A DNA stretch of 64,000 bases from an uncultured Neptuniibacter sp. (GCF_947498015.1 NZ_CANMIR010000003.1:186001-250000), one strand, 5' to 3'. Counted from the first letter of the stretch, positions 1-9,661 are shown. Notes: a model not told the origin generated them from the sequence alone. Program-made: numbers and translations.

Positions 1-783
1 GGGTAATGTGTCATCGAGGTGCCCCAGGAAAAAGACACGTTCAGCAATGCCAAGGCGGCAGGCTTCATTCTCAAGATGCTTCCGTAGCGTGCCACTGCCC
101 GCAAGCACCAGGCTGATATCGGTATATGAACGGCTTAATGCTTTGAGTAGAAACTCATGGCCTTTCACAGATTCAAGACGGGCTGCACAACCGATCAGGG
201 TTCCGCTGGCAGGTAATTTTAGATGTTTACGGGCATTCAGCTTCTCCTGCGGAGTAGCCGGAATAAAACGGTGGGTATCAATGCCGTTTAGAATTACCTC
301 AGGTCGACTGAAGGGGAAATGGTGTAGCAGTTCACAGGCAACGGCATCACAATCAGCCACCAGTTTTGGCTTTATGACACGTATCAGCAGATTTTGCAGT
401 CTGCGATTGGCCACTGCATTCAGATGCCAGGCATCATGCTCGGTATGTACATGAGGCAGTTTTAGTAAGCGGGCGGCACCTCCACCATATAGCAAGGGGC
501 CGATATGATGAGTATGCACGGCACTGGCATTTACCTGTGTTAATGCGCGTTTCAACTCAGTGATCAGACTAAAACGTATTCCAGGCTGCTTGTTAAAGAA
601 ACGCAGTTGGCTTTGCACCGTTTTAAGCCTTGGCCATTGTTTTAGCGTACTCTGCTCTTCGCCCTCTAGGCTAAAGATATAGACTTTGGCTTTGGAACGG
701 AGCTGCAGGAGCAGATCCAGGGCCATAGTTTCAATGCCCCCGGGGCGCAAGTGTTGTACTACCTGTACGATGACGGGTTTCAT
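1..783 (-). CDS. GT4 glycosyltransferase (partial, runs off window start)
   Basis: The reading frame starts at ATG 783 and continues past base 1, so only the N-terminal ~260 residues are seen. The start reads MKPVIVQVVQHLRPGGIETM, and HTHHIGPLLYGG follows near residue 95; both fit the donor/acceptor cleft of family 4 retaining glycosyltransferases. This resembles the sugar transferases found in exosortase-associated EPS clusters (family knowledge). Its ATG overlaps the TGA of the upstream chain-length gene by 4 bases (ATGA), so translation is coupled. It presumably adds a sugar to the lipid-linked repeat unit; the sugar cannot be inferred. Confidence 0.85.
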   Translation of the reverse strand, partial: MKPVIVQVVQHLRPGGIETMALDLLLQLRSKAKVYIFSLEGEEQSTLKQWPRLKTVQSQLRFFNKQPGIRFSLITELKRALTQVNASAVHTHHIGPLLYGGGAARLLKLPHVHTEHDAWHLNAVANRRLQNLLIRVIKPKLVADCDAVACELLHHFPFSRPEVILNGIDTHRFIPATPQEKLNARKHLKLPASGTLIGCAARLESVKGHEFLLKALSRSYTDISLVLAGSGTLRKHLENEACRLGIAERVFFLGHLDDTLP

Positions 784-2270
784 GATCGTGGCTCCTCTGC
801 AAGGTCAGATTGATTATTCATAGATGGGATTCGGGCCAGAACCGGGACGTTGAGCATCTCACTCAAAGTGTCTTTGCGGCGGATACTGGTATCTAAAAGC
901 TCAGCGACAACAGCCAGCCCCAACCCCAGCCCGATGCCTGCAACCAGTCCAGCCAAAACAAAGATCGGTATTGGTAAATTGATCGGCGCAAGGGGATCAA
1001 ACGGCGGATCGATCAGTTTGACCCGCTCACTCTCTTCGTTTTTGCCCAGGGAACGGGTCACACGTGCCATCTCATAGCGCTCAGCCAGCTCCTGATAGAT
1101 CTTCTGGCGAACCTGTATATCTCGCTCCAACTCTTTGAGTCGACGCTCATGCTGTCCATACCCATTAACTTTATTCTGTAGTTTTGCGATCTCGCTGTTG
1201 AGTGAGCTGACCTCCTGGCTAAGGCGCTCTATATGGTCATCCGCCTGCTGCAGGCGTTCCAGTTGTGAAATAAGCAGAGGGTGCTGAGTAGGGCCCTGCT
1301 CATTTTCCTGTGTGGTAGTTGCGATCGCCCAAAGACGTTCAAGCCGTGCTTTCTTCAAACCGCCCTGATTAAGCTGTTGCATCTGGGCCAGTATCCGGTT
1401 TCGCTCCTTCTCAAGGGATTCCAACCTCGCCAGTACGTTCTGAACCTGACTGTGCTGATCGGTATAGCGGGCCCTTAGCTGGGTTAACTCAGCCATCACG
1501 TTAATGATCGATTCTTCAATTTTCCCTACAACCGGATTGGTTTGAGAGAGGCGCATAGCGAGACTCGCTTGAGCTGCTTTAGCCCCCTCTAGTTCGATAC
1601 GACGCTCCGCCATATAGCTCTGGAGTTCAGACAATCGGGCGACGTTGGCACTGTGTAATCCGGGTAGTTCACTGGCGTAGCGATTTTTATACTCTGCCAG
1701 CGCCTGCTCTGATGCTTGCAGATCTATCCGGCGACTTTCGAGTTCTTCAGACAGAAAACTCTCAGACTGAATAATCGAGGAGCGTTGTGGTGCCAGTACA
1801 CGCTCAACAAAACGCATACTGACCATTGTAAGAGTGTCTTTCATCTCCTGTTTATCTTCCGAACGGTAGGTGATTTTGATCAGGTTATCGCCCACCAGGC
1901 GAGCATTGAGTGCGCGGGATAACTCCGAGATGATCCACGCTCTCTGTTTCTCATCCATCTCCTCAGAGATCAATTCTCGTTGCAAAGCAACATCAGCAAG
2001 AATGTGGCGACTGTGGAGCAGGGCGTTCAGTGCCTCCATACGGTTACGGAGGTTCGTAGCGATCGCCAGATCTTCGAGAAACGGGTTATGTTCAGACGCC
2101 TCCTGAAACAGAATCGTCGTGCTGGTTTCATATTTCTTCGGAGATACGAGCCCAACAGCGAAGCCGACAAAAGGCATCAGCAGTGTAGGAAGTACGATTA
2201 GATAGCGGCGGCGCCATGCGGCCCACAACAATGAAGCGATATTTTTAACGAATGCGCTTCTGATCATCAT
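780..2270 (-). CDS. Polysaccharide chain length determinant (Wzz/GumC type)
   Basis: A 496-residue inner membrane polysaccharide co-polymerase. It has an N-terminal transmembrane segment near residues 24-44, a long periplasmic coiled-coil stretch (about 160-410), and a proline-rich segment leading into a second membrane helix near 428-455. No C-terminal tyrosine kinase domain with a Walker A motif is present, so it is the kinase-less form that sets exopolysaccharide chain length with Wzy. It resembles the chain-length proteins of XrtA/PEP-CTERM EPS clusters. Two ATG codons in tandem (2270, 2267) lie behind AGGAG; the second has the more usual spacing. It overlaps the next gene by ATGA. Confidence 0.88.
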   Translation of the reverse strand: MMIRSAFVKNIASLLWAAWRRRYLIVLPTLLMPFVGFAVGLVSPKKYETSTTILFQEASEHNPFLEDLAIATNLRNRMEALNALLHSRHILADVALQRELISEEMDEKQRAWIISELSRALNARLVGDNLIKITYRSEDKQEMKDTLTMVSMRFVERVLAPQRSSIIQSESFLSEELESRRIDLQASEQALAEYKNRYASELPGLHSANVARLSELQSYMAERRIELEGAKAAQASLAMRLSQTNPVVGKIEESIINVMAELTQLRARYTDQHSQVQNVLARLESLEKERNRILAQMQQLNQGGLKKARLERLWAIATTTQENEQGPTQHPLLISQLERLQQADDHIERLSQEVSSLNSEIAKLQNKVNGYGQHERRLKELERDIQVRQKIYQELAERYEMARVTRSLGKNEESERVKLIDPPFDPLAPINLPIPIFVLAGLVAGIGLGLGLAVVAELLDTSIRRKDTLSEMLNVPVLARIPSMNNQSDLAEEPRS

Positions 2271-2282
2271 TCACTCCTTGGA

Positions 2283-2762
2283 TCATCCACCAGCAGCATC
2301 TGAGCGGTAAAGCCGAACCTGATCAGGTAGCAACTGAGGAGAGAGCATGATCTCACTGCTAAATGAGCGTTCACGTAGAAACTGACTGATCTGCTGACAG
2401 CGCCGAACACCGATCGTCGCGGCGGTAAACTGGTCAGGACCAGAGGCGGGTGCACAGGCGAGATAAAGTGTTTCTGGATATTTCCGGGAGAAGCTCAGGA
2501 TCTGCTGTTTTTCTTCAGGATTGAGTTGATGTCGATCACCTTCAAACTGTAGAAAGAGGTCTGAACGAACGGGTGAAGATGAACTCTGCTGCCGGGCATT
2601 TAAAAGCAACTGATCAATACTGATCTTTCCAGGCGGTTGAGCGTCAACCTGATCAGACATGCTCAGATTTATCGGTTTGAGATTGGTAACACAGCCGGTC
2701 AACGGCAGCATGCCGCTTATTAGAATCAAAGTCCTGATGGTTTTCAGGTTGGGTGTTTTCAT
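2283..2762 (-). CDS. OmpA-like outer membrane lipoprotein
   Basis: A 159-residue protein whose N-terminus has a lipoprotein signal: charged MKTPNLKTIRT, a hydrophobic core, and a lipobox LTGC at about residues 21-24. The C-terminal ~85 residues (FLQFEGDRHQL onwards, with a VRRCQQISQFL helix) resemble an OmpA-type peptidoglycan-binding fold. The start at 2762 is chosen over a longer frame because GGAGA lies 6 bases upstream and it places the signal peptide at the N-terminus. It is the first gene after a sigma-54-like promoter and leads into the chain-length determinant, so it probably helps anchor or couple EPS export at the outer membrane. OmpA similarity is modest. Confidence 0.75.
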   Translation of the reverse strand: MKTPNLKTIRTLILISGMLPLTGCVTNLKPINLSMSDQVDAQPPGKISIDQLLLNARQQSSSSPVRSDLFLQFEGDRHQLNPEEKQQILSFSRKYPETLYLACAPASGPDQFTAATIGVRRCQQISQFLRERSFSSEIMLSPQLLPDQVRLYRSDAAGG

Positions 2763-2808
2763 AACAATCTCCAGCAGATCACAACCTATAAGTTTATTGC
2801 TGTAGATA

Positions 2809-2826
2809 TTGCATCTATTGGGCCAG
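2809..2826 (-). promoter_or_regulatory. Sigma-54-type promoter upstream of the lipoprotein gene
   Basis: On the minus strand the sequence reads CTGGCCCAATAGATGCAA, with the invariant GG and GC separated by exactly 10 bases, as required for RpoN promoters. The predicted start (~2800) gives a 5' leader of about 38 nt before the ATG at 2762. Confidence 0.6.
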
Positions 2827-3008
2827 TCGCGAGACATCCTGAAATATTAAATGCATTTCAATGGGTTACGAGTGCTACATAAAGTCACGCATTGCTATAT
2901 TTTTTGTTATGCAGGGGAAGAATGCAGTCTGTGTCGCAAATTGAGAATCGTTATGGTGAGGTGGTGGTGTGGCTTGCAGGGCAGGTCAGCGCCTACCCTG
3001 CGGGCTGG

Positions 3009-4139
3009 TTATAACGCTGCTAAGACCTCTTTCAAATCTTCAGCGCGGTTGTACCAGCTCTCTCTGGCAACACGCTTCTGTCTGATATCACGCAGTAATT
3101 TAGCGTGATATTTGCAGTGGTACTGGGCCTCGATTGCCTGTACGAAATACGCAGCACTATTACCCACTCTTATCAGATCCCGATAGCCATCAAGCGATGG
3201 AAAATCGGTGCTAACCACCGGGCTTCCCGCGGCCAGGTACTCTCTGAGTTTGAGTGGATTACAGGCGTTAATCTGCTTATTTCGCAAAAACGGAAGCAAG
3301 CCGACATCCCAGTGCTGGCTATACCGAGGTAGTTCCTGATGGGGGCGCGGACCAAGCCACACTATATTAGGTTCTGCCAACAGAGCACTGATATCGGTAT
3401 GAGCCGGGCCAATCAATACAAATTTCCAGTGTGGAAGCAGGCGCGCCGTCTCGATCATTAAATGCTGATCAAACCATCCCGCCAGCGCACCATAAAATCC
3501 AGCAACAGGGCCGCTAGGGAGATCTTCTGCGACCACCGCCGGGGTCGAGAACAGTTCATAATCAACACCATGTGGCAGCACCATGGTTTTATGCGCAGGG
3601 AATTTTTTCGCCAGCGTAGCACTGGCAGTAATAATCAGTTGGCATTTCGCAGCCAACTCCTGCTCCATCTTTTCAACCGGTTCATGATCAACGCCATCCA
3701 GCGCTGAGAAGTCGTCCCCACAGTAGTAGATCGCAGCACGTTCTCCGAGGTTACCGACCAGATCAACAGCAGATGGTAGAGAGGTCCAGAGTAGTGGACG
3801 TTGCTTATCTCCGCTGCTGAGCAGTGGGCTGAGTTTACGACTTAATAGGCGCTGATTACACCAGCGTGCTATCGAACTCCCTGGAAGAGGTAGTGTTAGC
3901 GGGCTAACCAACTGAGGGGTTTGCGGTTCAGCCTGATCTGCTTTACTTTCGGAGATGAAATAGTCGTGTAGTTTAGTCCAGACCCTTTTGAGATCACGCA
4001 AGTTGAGCCGGGGGCGACGTAAACCCAGAGAGTTGACCCAAACCACTTCCTGATCAGTGAGCAGGTGTTTGATCAGGTGCTGTGTGCTACTGGGGTGTTT
4101 ACCCCAGTCTTCACCAAATACGAGCATATCGATATTCAT
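3009..4139 (-). CDS. Glycosyltransferase (TuaH/GT4-like)
   Basis: A 376-residue cytoplasmic glycosyltransferase with the GT-B layout. The N-terminal half starts MNIDMLVFGEDWGKHPSSTQ; a linker with LPHGVDYELF sits near residue 188; the C-terminal nucleotide-sugar half carries WLGPRPHQELPRY and an AAGSPVVSTDFPSL segment. This pattern matches group 1 glycosyltransferases such as TuaH/WcaI. The ATG overlaps the stop of the acyltransferase gene upstream (ATGA at 4136-4139). It is the last gene of the flippase-ligase-glmS-acyltransferase unit and probably acts in EPS repeat-unit assembly. Donor and acceptor are unknown. Confidence 0.82.
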   Translation of the reverse strand: MNIDMLVFGEDWGKHPSSTQHLIKHLLTDQEVVWVNSLGLRRPRLNLRDLKRVWTKLHDYFISESKADQAEPQTPQLVSPLTLPLPGSSIARWCNQRLLSRKLSPLLSSGDKQRPLLWTSLPSAVDLVGNLGERAAIYYCGDDFSALDGVDHEPVEKMEQELAAKCQLIITASATLAKKFPAHKTMVLPHGVDYELFSTPAVVAEDLPSGPVAGFYGALAGWFDQHLMIETARLLPHWKFVLIGPAHTDISALLAEPNIVWLGPRPHQELPRYSQHWDVGLLPFLRNKQINACNPLKLREYLAAGSPVVSTDFPSLDGYRDLIRVGNSAAYFVQAIEAQYHCKYHAKLLRDIRQKRVARESWYNRAEDLKEVLAAL

Positions 4140-4912
4140 GCTGCACGCTCCTCAGCAACCTTGAGGCTGGATCGGTTGTCACTGTCTGCCTGACAACTCA
4201 CTGTATTTGGCAGGGGCTTGATCACCTTAGCTGGGACACCAGCAGCGATTACGAATGCTGGCAGGTCCTGAGTCACCACACTGCCTGCAGAAACGATCGT
4301 GCCTTCTCCTATGGTGACACCTTTCAACACTGTCACCCCTGAGCCAAGCCAGACATCGTTTTTCAGCACGATCTCTCCAATCTGATCATCAGTATCTGGT
4401 AGCCCTTTTGCCCGGGCAGCCGGGTCAACGGGGTGGCCCGGATACCCTGCAAGAAATCCACGACCCGCGATTCGGACATTGTCTCCAATCACAACCTTAC
4501 TCCCGACCGCAATTGTCGTTTGCCAGGCGATACCCACGTTATTGCCGATGATCAACTGTGGTGTATCACTGCCGCTCCAGCGACCGGAAAAGGTGGTTTG
4601 ACCTGAGAGCCTGCAGTTGTCCCCCATGCTGATATCCAGAGCGCCCTGAACCAAAGGCATGCCACCGTATAGGTAGAGGCGCTTACAACGTCGACTAAGC
4701 CGGGTTTTAAACATCGGGGTCCAGTAGAGTACCCGCGCGATCGTACTCATTCCGCTCATCACACACTGGTGTGTCAGCCTGAGTGGTTTAAAGACCAGGC
4801 TGATGGGTGGAATCTCAAAATGACGTAGCTGATCATGACTGGCTTTTAACGCTTTAGCCATGGGATGATCGGCTGTTTTTACCCACTGTTTTAGCTGCTG
4901 TAATCTGTTCAT
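4136..4912 (-). CDS. Hexapeptide-repeat acyltransferase
   Basis: A 258-residue protein. The first ~80 residues are basic and partly amphipathic, possibly membrane-associated. From about residue 90 there is a left-handed beta-helix of hexapeptide repeats (LIIGNNVGIA, VVIGDNVRIA, IVLKNDVWLGSG, VTIGEGTIVSAGSVV), ending in the PAFVIAAGVPAKVIKPL signature of CatB/maltose O-acetyltransferase-type enzymes. It probably O- or N-acetylates an EPS sugar or glycan intermediate using acetyl-CoA. It is coupled by ATGA overlaps to glmS upstream and the glycosyltransferase downstream, so all three are translated from one message. Confidence 0.85.
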   Translation of the reverse strand: MNRLQQLKQWVKTADHPMAKALKASHDQLRHFEIPPISLVFKPLRLTHQCVMSGMSTIARVLYWTPMFKTRLSRRCKRLYLYGGMPLVQGALDISMGDNCRLSGQTTFSGRWSGSDTPQLIIGNNVGIAWQTTIAVGSKVVIGDNVRIAGRGFLAGYPGHPVDPAARAKGLPDTDDQIGEIVLKNDVWLGSGVTVLKGVTIGEGTIVSAGSVVTQDLPAFVIAAGVPAKVIKPLPNTVSCQADSDNRSSLKVAEERAA

Positions 4913-6711
4913 TCTACAGTCACCGATTTTGCCAGGTTACGGGGTTGATCCACATCGGTACCGATCGCCAACGCGGCATGATAAGCGATCAGCTGCACCG
5001 CGATCGCATAAAGAATAGGGGTAAGCCGGCTATCGCAATCCGGCAGGGTGATGCTTTCAACATTCTCAGGAAGATGGCGGCAGCTCCGCTGGTCGGCAAG
5101 TACAATACAGCGACCACCACGAGCCATAACCTCCTCCAGATTGGAGAGTGTTTTCTCCAGCAACGAATCACTTGGTGCAAGCACAAACACCGGCACGCCT
5201 GGTTCAATTAGCGCGATAGGACCATGTTTTAACTCTCCCGCACCAAACCCTTCAGCATGCAGATAACTGATCTCTTTGAGCTTTAGTGCACCCTCCAGTG
5301 CAAGCGGGTAGCTGATACCCCGACCAATAAAAAATGCATTGCTACAAGCTTTGAGACTCTCACCTATCGTCTTAAACTGATCCTCCACACCCAGCGTCAT
5401 ATTGATCAGGCCGGGCAGGGTAGAGATCTCCTGCATCAGATGACTGGCATCACTGAAACTCATGGCGTTTCGACTATGGCCCGTATGCAGTGCCAGCTTC
5501 GCTAACACAGCTAACTGCGCCGTAAACGCTTTGGTTGATGCAACACCCACTTCTGGACCGGCCTGTGTTTGCAGGCTGAAGTGTGATTCTCTGGCAATCG
5601 TACTGCCAGCTACGTTGACGATGCTGAGTATCTTCTGCCCCTGATTTTTTGCATAACGCAAGGCGGCGAGGGTATCTGCTGTTTCACCAGATTGTGAGAT
5701 AAATATCGAAAGCCCATGAGGGGATAACAGCGGGTCGCGATACCTGAATTCCGATGCGACATCGATATCAACCGGAACCTTTGCTATCTGCTCGAACCAG
5801 TACTTCGCAACCATGGCTGCGTAATAGGAGGTACCGCAAGCAACGATACTAATCCTATCAAGTTGCTTAAAGTTGATAGGCAGCTCAGGCACCTGACGCT
5901 GGGTGTGATAGAAGGTTTCACGAATCGTGTCTGCTTGTTGATGGATCTCCTTATGCATATAAAACTGGTGACTCTGCTTGCTCTGGCTATCTATCTGATG
6001 ACTGAAAAGCTTCATCTCACGTTTTATAGGTTGTCCATTTGCATCTATGATGCAGAAATGATCCCTGCTCAGACGGGCTTGCTCTCCCTCTTCAAGATAA
6101 AGTACCCGGTCAACCGAGGAGGTGAGGGCCATGGTATCCGAGCCCAGACATAAGCCCAGATCACTCTGCCCGAGCACCAACGGGCTTCCCCGGCGAGCCG
6201 CATAGAGGTGTTCAGCATCTCTTCTGAAAAGAACCCCAATCGCAAAAGCACCATCCAGATGTTTAAGCGCAATATTCAACGCTTCCTGGGGAGGTAGTCC
6301 CTGCTCCAGAAAGAGGCTGATCAGGTGCGGGATCACCTCTGTATCTGTATCACTCTGGAATCTGAAGCCCTCAGCAGTCAACCAGTTCCGCAGATCGAGA
6401 TAGTTTTCTATGATGCCGTTATGTACGACAGACACATCATGGTTACTGTGTGGATGAGCATTGGTTTCATTTGGCTTGCCATGAGTTGCCCAGCGAGTGT
6501 GGCCAATGCCAGCGTGGCTACTTAAGGGTTTTAGTGAAAGCTCCTGCGCAAGATTCCGAAGCTTACCGGAGCGTTTGATCGTGGTGAGTTCATTATTATT
6601 GAGAACCGCAATTCCGGCCGAGTCGTAGCCGCGATACTCAATATTACCGAGTCCTTCAAGTAGGTCAGGTACAATATCGTAGTGGTTAATTGATCCAACT
6701 ATTCCGCACAT
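4909..6711 (-). CDS. glmS: Glutamine--fructose-6-phosphate aminotransferase (isomerizing)
   Basis: A 600-residue GlmS making glucosamine-6-phosphate from fructose-6-P and glutamine. The start at 6711 gives MCGIVG, so Cys becomes the N-terminal glutaminase nucleophile; a longer frame from 6795 would bury it and is rejected. GHTRWATHGKPNETNAHPH marks the glutaminase domain, CGTSYYA and STKAFTAQ the two SIS isomerase domains, and the C-terminus ends in the canonical PRNLAKSVTVE. GAGGAG precedes the ATG. Its location within an EPS operon behind its own sigma-54-like promoter suggests a dedicated copy feeding amino-sugar synthesis; whether another glmS exists elsewhere cannot be seen. Confidence 0.97.
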   Translation of the reverse strand: MCGIVGSINHYDIVPDLLEGLGNIEYRGYDSAGIAVLNNNELTTIKRSGKLRNLAQELSLKPLSSHAGIGHTRWATHGKPNETNAHPHSNHDVSVVHNGIIENYLDLRNWLTAEGFRFQSDTDTEVIPHLISLFLEQGLPPQEALNIALKHLDGAFAIGVLFRRDAEHLYAARRGSPLVLGQSDLGLCLGSDTMALTSSVDRVLYLEEGEQARLSRDHFCIIDANGQPIKREMKLFSHQIDSQSKQSHQFYMHKEIHQQADTIRETFYHTQRQVPELPINFKQLDRISIVACGTSYYAAMVAKYWFEQIAKVPVDIDVASEFRYRDPLLSPHGLSIFISQSGETADTLAALRYAKNQGQKILSIVNVAGSTIARESHFSLQTQAGPEVGVASTKAFTAQLAVLAKLALHTGHSRNAMSFSDASHLMQEISTLPGLINMTLGVEDQFKTIGESLKACSNAFFIGRGISYPLALEGALKLKEISYLHAEGFGAGELKHGPIALIEPGVPVFVLAPSDSLLEKTLSNLEEVMARGGRCIVLADQRSCRHLPENVESITLPDCDSRLTPILYAIAVQLIAYHAALAIGTDVDQPRNLAKSVTVE

Positions 6712-6754
6712 TTTTGTTCTCCTCAGTTCATCGCCAGGCGAGATACCAAAGAGA

Positions 6755-6772
6755 GTGCAGCTAACGTGCCAT
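6755..6772 (-). promoter_or_regulatory. Sigma-54-type promoter upstream of glmS
   Basis: The minus strand reads TGGCACGTTAGCTGCA: a perfect TGGCACG -24 block and a TGCA -12 block with GG-N10-GC spacing. It is the best match to the RpoN consensus in the window. The predicted start is near 6746, 35 bases before the glmS ATG. Confidence 0.75.
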
Positions 6773-6818
6773 AGGCAATTCCCCTTTATTATCAAATTTT
6801 TATAGAAGCTTTATGATA

Positions 6819-8213
6819 TTAGCTGTTAGCCGATTTCTCATTTTGAGAGGCGTTTTGTTTGAGACGTCGGCACTGAGACAGTGCTATCGCCAGAGAGAGA
6901 AGGATGTAAACTGGCCAGGTAAAGCCCATCGTCAGAAAGGTTCCTGAGACACAGAAGCCAGCCAAGCCTGCTTGTACTGATTGCGCACATGCATAAAGTG
7001 CAGGTGAATAGTGTCTGCCAGCTTGTGGCTTGAAGAAGGAGACGCTCTGAATAGCGATTCGTAGTATCTGTATGATTAAGGTGACAAATACAATAAACCC
7101 CAGCAGCCCCGTCTCAGCCAAAATACCAAACCAGGTACTGTGAACCGCATGATTCCTGCCATCCCAATGGGGACTATATTCAAAATAGTTTGAGATGAAA
7201 TTGTTAATACCAACCCCGGTTAGAGGGTGATGGATCGCCATACCAAGTGCCGCTTGCCACGCATAGATTCTTCCCATGGCCGATTCATCAATCCCTTCCT
7301 CATGGGCGCCCCCGGAGGCTCGATCACTCACGCCTGCAACGACAAACAGAACCCCTAAAGCACACATACCCAGAGTGAGCAGCAGCGCCTTGTTTTCTAC
7401 CCTGCGCCAGGCAAATACACCACCAACCGCACAGATACCCAGCAATCCACCACGGCTCTGTGTGGCGATGATAGCGCAAGCGACCGTAATGAACCCGATC
7501 AGGCCGATCAGTTTCCAGATTTTACCGATGTCAGGTGTCAGCATGGTTGCCAGCGCAAAGGCTGCTGGAAACAGCAACACCAGTGAAAGGTCATTAGGAT
7601 CACCGAGCATCGAGCCAATACTACGACCAATAGTCACCCGTGTACCCTCGACCAGCTCCAGCCCCATACCTTTGTTATACAGTGCAACTAATCCAACCCC
7701 GATGCCGCATAGGATCACACTAACAAGAACCGCCTTAAACTGATGCTCTTCCCGCAACAGCCAACTGATAGCTAAAACCATCACAGCAATTTTGATATAG
7801 GTACCGGAGAGCGATTGCATGGCAGCTGCCCGATTGGTTGCTAATAAAGCTCCAATAACCACCAACATGAAAAAACAGAGAAATGTTGTGTGCTCGCGAC
7901 ACCAAAACATCTCAATTCTCTGTGTAATCAGGTTAAAAGCTAACGACCCTAGTGTACCTATGGCTAATAGCTGAGGTATTTTGAGCGGGTACAACGCTGG
8001 AAACGCCTCATGTAACCGAAAAAATGAGAATGTGATAAATGCCAGACAGAGTACAAATGGCATACGCAATCCCGCAACAAGCATGAGTGGGAGCAGGGCA
8101 AGCGCAGCCACGACTGGGTGCGGGATTTTGTACCAGAGAAGCGCGAGTAGCAAAATGCTGATGAGCGCTAACCCGATCTGTTGCCAACGTTTATAGAGTT
8201 GCGCCCGAAACAT
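6819..8213 (-). CDS. O-antigen ligase / Wzy-family membrane protein
   Basis: A 464-residue polytopic membrane protein with about 10-12 hydrophobic segments. The large periplasmic loop, with MGRIYAWQAALGMAIHHPL, GVGINNF and HAVHSTWFGILAETG, matches the Wzy_C/O-antigen ligase family, whose loop histidine and arginine residues act in glycan transfer from the lipid carrier. In an exosortase-associated EPS cluster it could be the polymerase or a glycan-to-protein/lipid ligase; these cannot be told apart from sequence. It starts 2 bases after the stop of the flippase gene. Confidence 0.82.
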   Translation of the reverse strand: MFRAQLYKRWQQIGLALISILLLALLWYKIPHPVVAALALLPLMLVAGLRMPFVLCLAFITFSFFRLHEAFPALYPLKIPQLLAIGTLGSLAFNLITQRIEMFWCREHTTFLCFFMLVVIGALLATNRAAAMQSLSGTYIKIAVMVLAISWLLREEHQFKAVLVSVILCGIGVGLVALYNKGMGLELVEGTRVTIGRSIGSMLGDPNDLSLVLLFPAAFALATMLTPDIGKIWKLIGLIGFITVACAIIATQSRGGLLGICAVGGVFAWRRVENKALLLTLGMCALGVLFVVAGVSDRASGGAHEEGIDESAMGRIYAWQAALGMAIHHPLTGVGINNFISNYFEYSPHWDGRNHAVHSTWFGILAETGLLGFIVFVTLIIQILRIAIQSVSFFKPQAGRHYSPALYACAQSVQAGLAGFCVSGTFLTMGFTWPVYILLSLAIALSQCRRLKQNASQNEKSANS

Positions 8214-8215
8214 AG

Positions 8216-9661
8216 TTACCGACCTATGAAACGCTGCAGAAGCCTAACAGAACGTTGCGGTATTGGCAGTGTGCCCAACAGGATACAACTTGAAATAAAG
8301 CAGGCTATTAACCCTATGCTATGTAACACAACATTCAGGCTGAGAGGCTCAGTAGGTATCAATGTCATACAGATCAAGCCCGACGCCCCCATAAGAATCA
8401 GACGGCGAGGTCGATACGGCAGGGCGAGGGATTTTTGACTCACCCAATAGGTAGCACATAATCGAAGTGTAAGTGCGATGGAGGTTGCAGTAATTGCTCC
8501 CCAAGCCTGATAAAGCGGGATCAATATCAGATAAAGCAGCAGTGCGATGGCTGCAGCAAATCCATCTATCATGGCCGGGCGTACCGTTGTACTTTCACTC
8601 ATGGCCCCAAATCCAAGCGTAGCATTGGCGTTATGGACTGCGGCCAATGCGGCAAGCCAGGGGATATAGGTAATAGAGTCGTGATAGCTCTGAGGTGTCA
8701 TCCAGCGCACCATCGCCGGACCCGCAGCGGCAATCAAAAGGGCTGACAGAATCGCAATTGCGACACCCAGTGTTGCGATTTTTGCACAGCGCTGAGGCCC
8801 ATGTTTTTCCTTGAGGCAGCTGAAACGACGAGGGTGCCACCACAGATCGAAAGGCTGTATCAGAACCGCCGTAATCAGACCAAATTTAGCCGCTAACGCA
8901 TATTGGGCCATCTCCGCTGTGCCGACCGCATCTGCGAGAATCCAGCGATCAAAGCTCCCCAGAATAAAACCTGATATGCCAACAAAAATCAGTGGCCCAC
9001 CGTATGCAGAGTACGCTTTAAATCGAGTAAATTCGAAACTTATACCCGTATCCAGCCACTGTGTTCTGATCAGCCATAGACAGAGAAGCGTTGCAGATAT
9101 CAGGGTTGCACACAGCACACCAGTCACACCAAAGCCGAGAAACAACAGTGGTACGGCAATCGATACTTGTAGCGCCACACGGCCCGCAGTGCCAATAAAA
9201 TAGCGCCAGGGGTTACCCTGCATTCGCAACCAGGCCAGCGGTACCAGAATGGTTCCCACCATAGAGAGGCTTGCCAGAATTAATCGGGCTTCTGTTTCTG
9301 CTACATTACCAGGTAACCATCCGCTGATAACCCCTGCGAGAAGTTGTCCCGCAAGCAGTGCTACAACTCCCAAACAGAGTGCGAGCCCAAAAATATTAGC
9401 ACTGGCCCGGCGTCTCTCCTGATCATCATCTGCACTCCCGGCAAAACGAAACAGTGTTTCAGCCAACCCCATACCGATAACAATACTCAATAGATCTGCC
9501 AACGTTTGCAGCACATCCAAGCGACCATAATCTGCTGGTGTAAGGAAGTGGGTGGCAACAGGCACCATAATCAGGGCCAGTGCCTTGGAAAAAGCCAAAG
9601 CTGATGCATAAATGAGACTATGCCTGACTGCGGTTGGTAAACGATCCAAGCGGGTAATCAT
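8216..9661 (-). CDS. Wzx-type oligosaccharide flippase (MATE/MOP superfamily)
   Basis: A 481-residue integral membrane protein with about 12-14 hydrophobic helices. The N-terminus (LIYASALAFSKALALIMVPV, then THFLTPADYGRLDVLQT) is typical of polysaccharide flippases that move undecaprenyl-linked repeat units across the inner membrane. The ATG at 9661 is chosen because GGAG lies 8 bases upstream; the frame extends 25 residues further to 9736 without a good ribosome site. It is the first gene of the flippase-ligase unit. No correctly spaced sigma-54 element was found just upstream, but a 13-base motif at 9732-9744 recurs in the 12.5-kb promoter region. Confidence 0.87.
   Translation of the reverse strand: MITRLDRLPTAVRHSLIYASALAFSKALALIMVPVATHFLTPADYGRLDVLQTLADLLSIVIGMGLAETLFRFAGSADDDQERRRASANIFGLALCLGVVALLAGQLLAGVISGWLPGNVAETEARLILASLSMVGTILVPLAWLRMQGNPWRYFIGTAGRVALQVSIAVPLLFLGFGVTGVLCATLISATLLCLWLIRTQWLDTGISFEFTRFKAYSAYGGPLIFVGISGFILGSFDRWILADAVGTAEMAQYALAAKFGLITAVLIQPFDLWWHPRRFSCLKEKHGPQRCAKIATLGVAIAILSALLIAAAGPAMVRWMTPQSYHDSITYIPWLAALAAVHNANATLGFGAMSESTTVRPAMIDGFAAAIALLLYLILIPLYQAWGAITATSIALTLRLCATYWVSQKSLALPYRPRRLILMGASGLICMTLIPTEPLSLNVVLHSIGLIACFISSCILLGTLPIPQRSVRLLQRFIGR

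Noticed and set aside
7276..7743. 155-codon plus-strand frame in the ligase gene
   Set aside because: Antisense to the polytopic membrane protein; proline- and serine-rich shadow.
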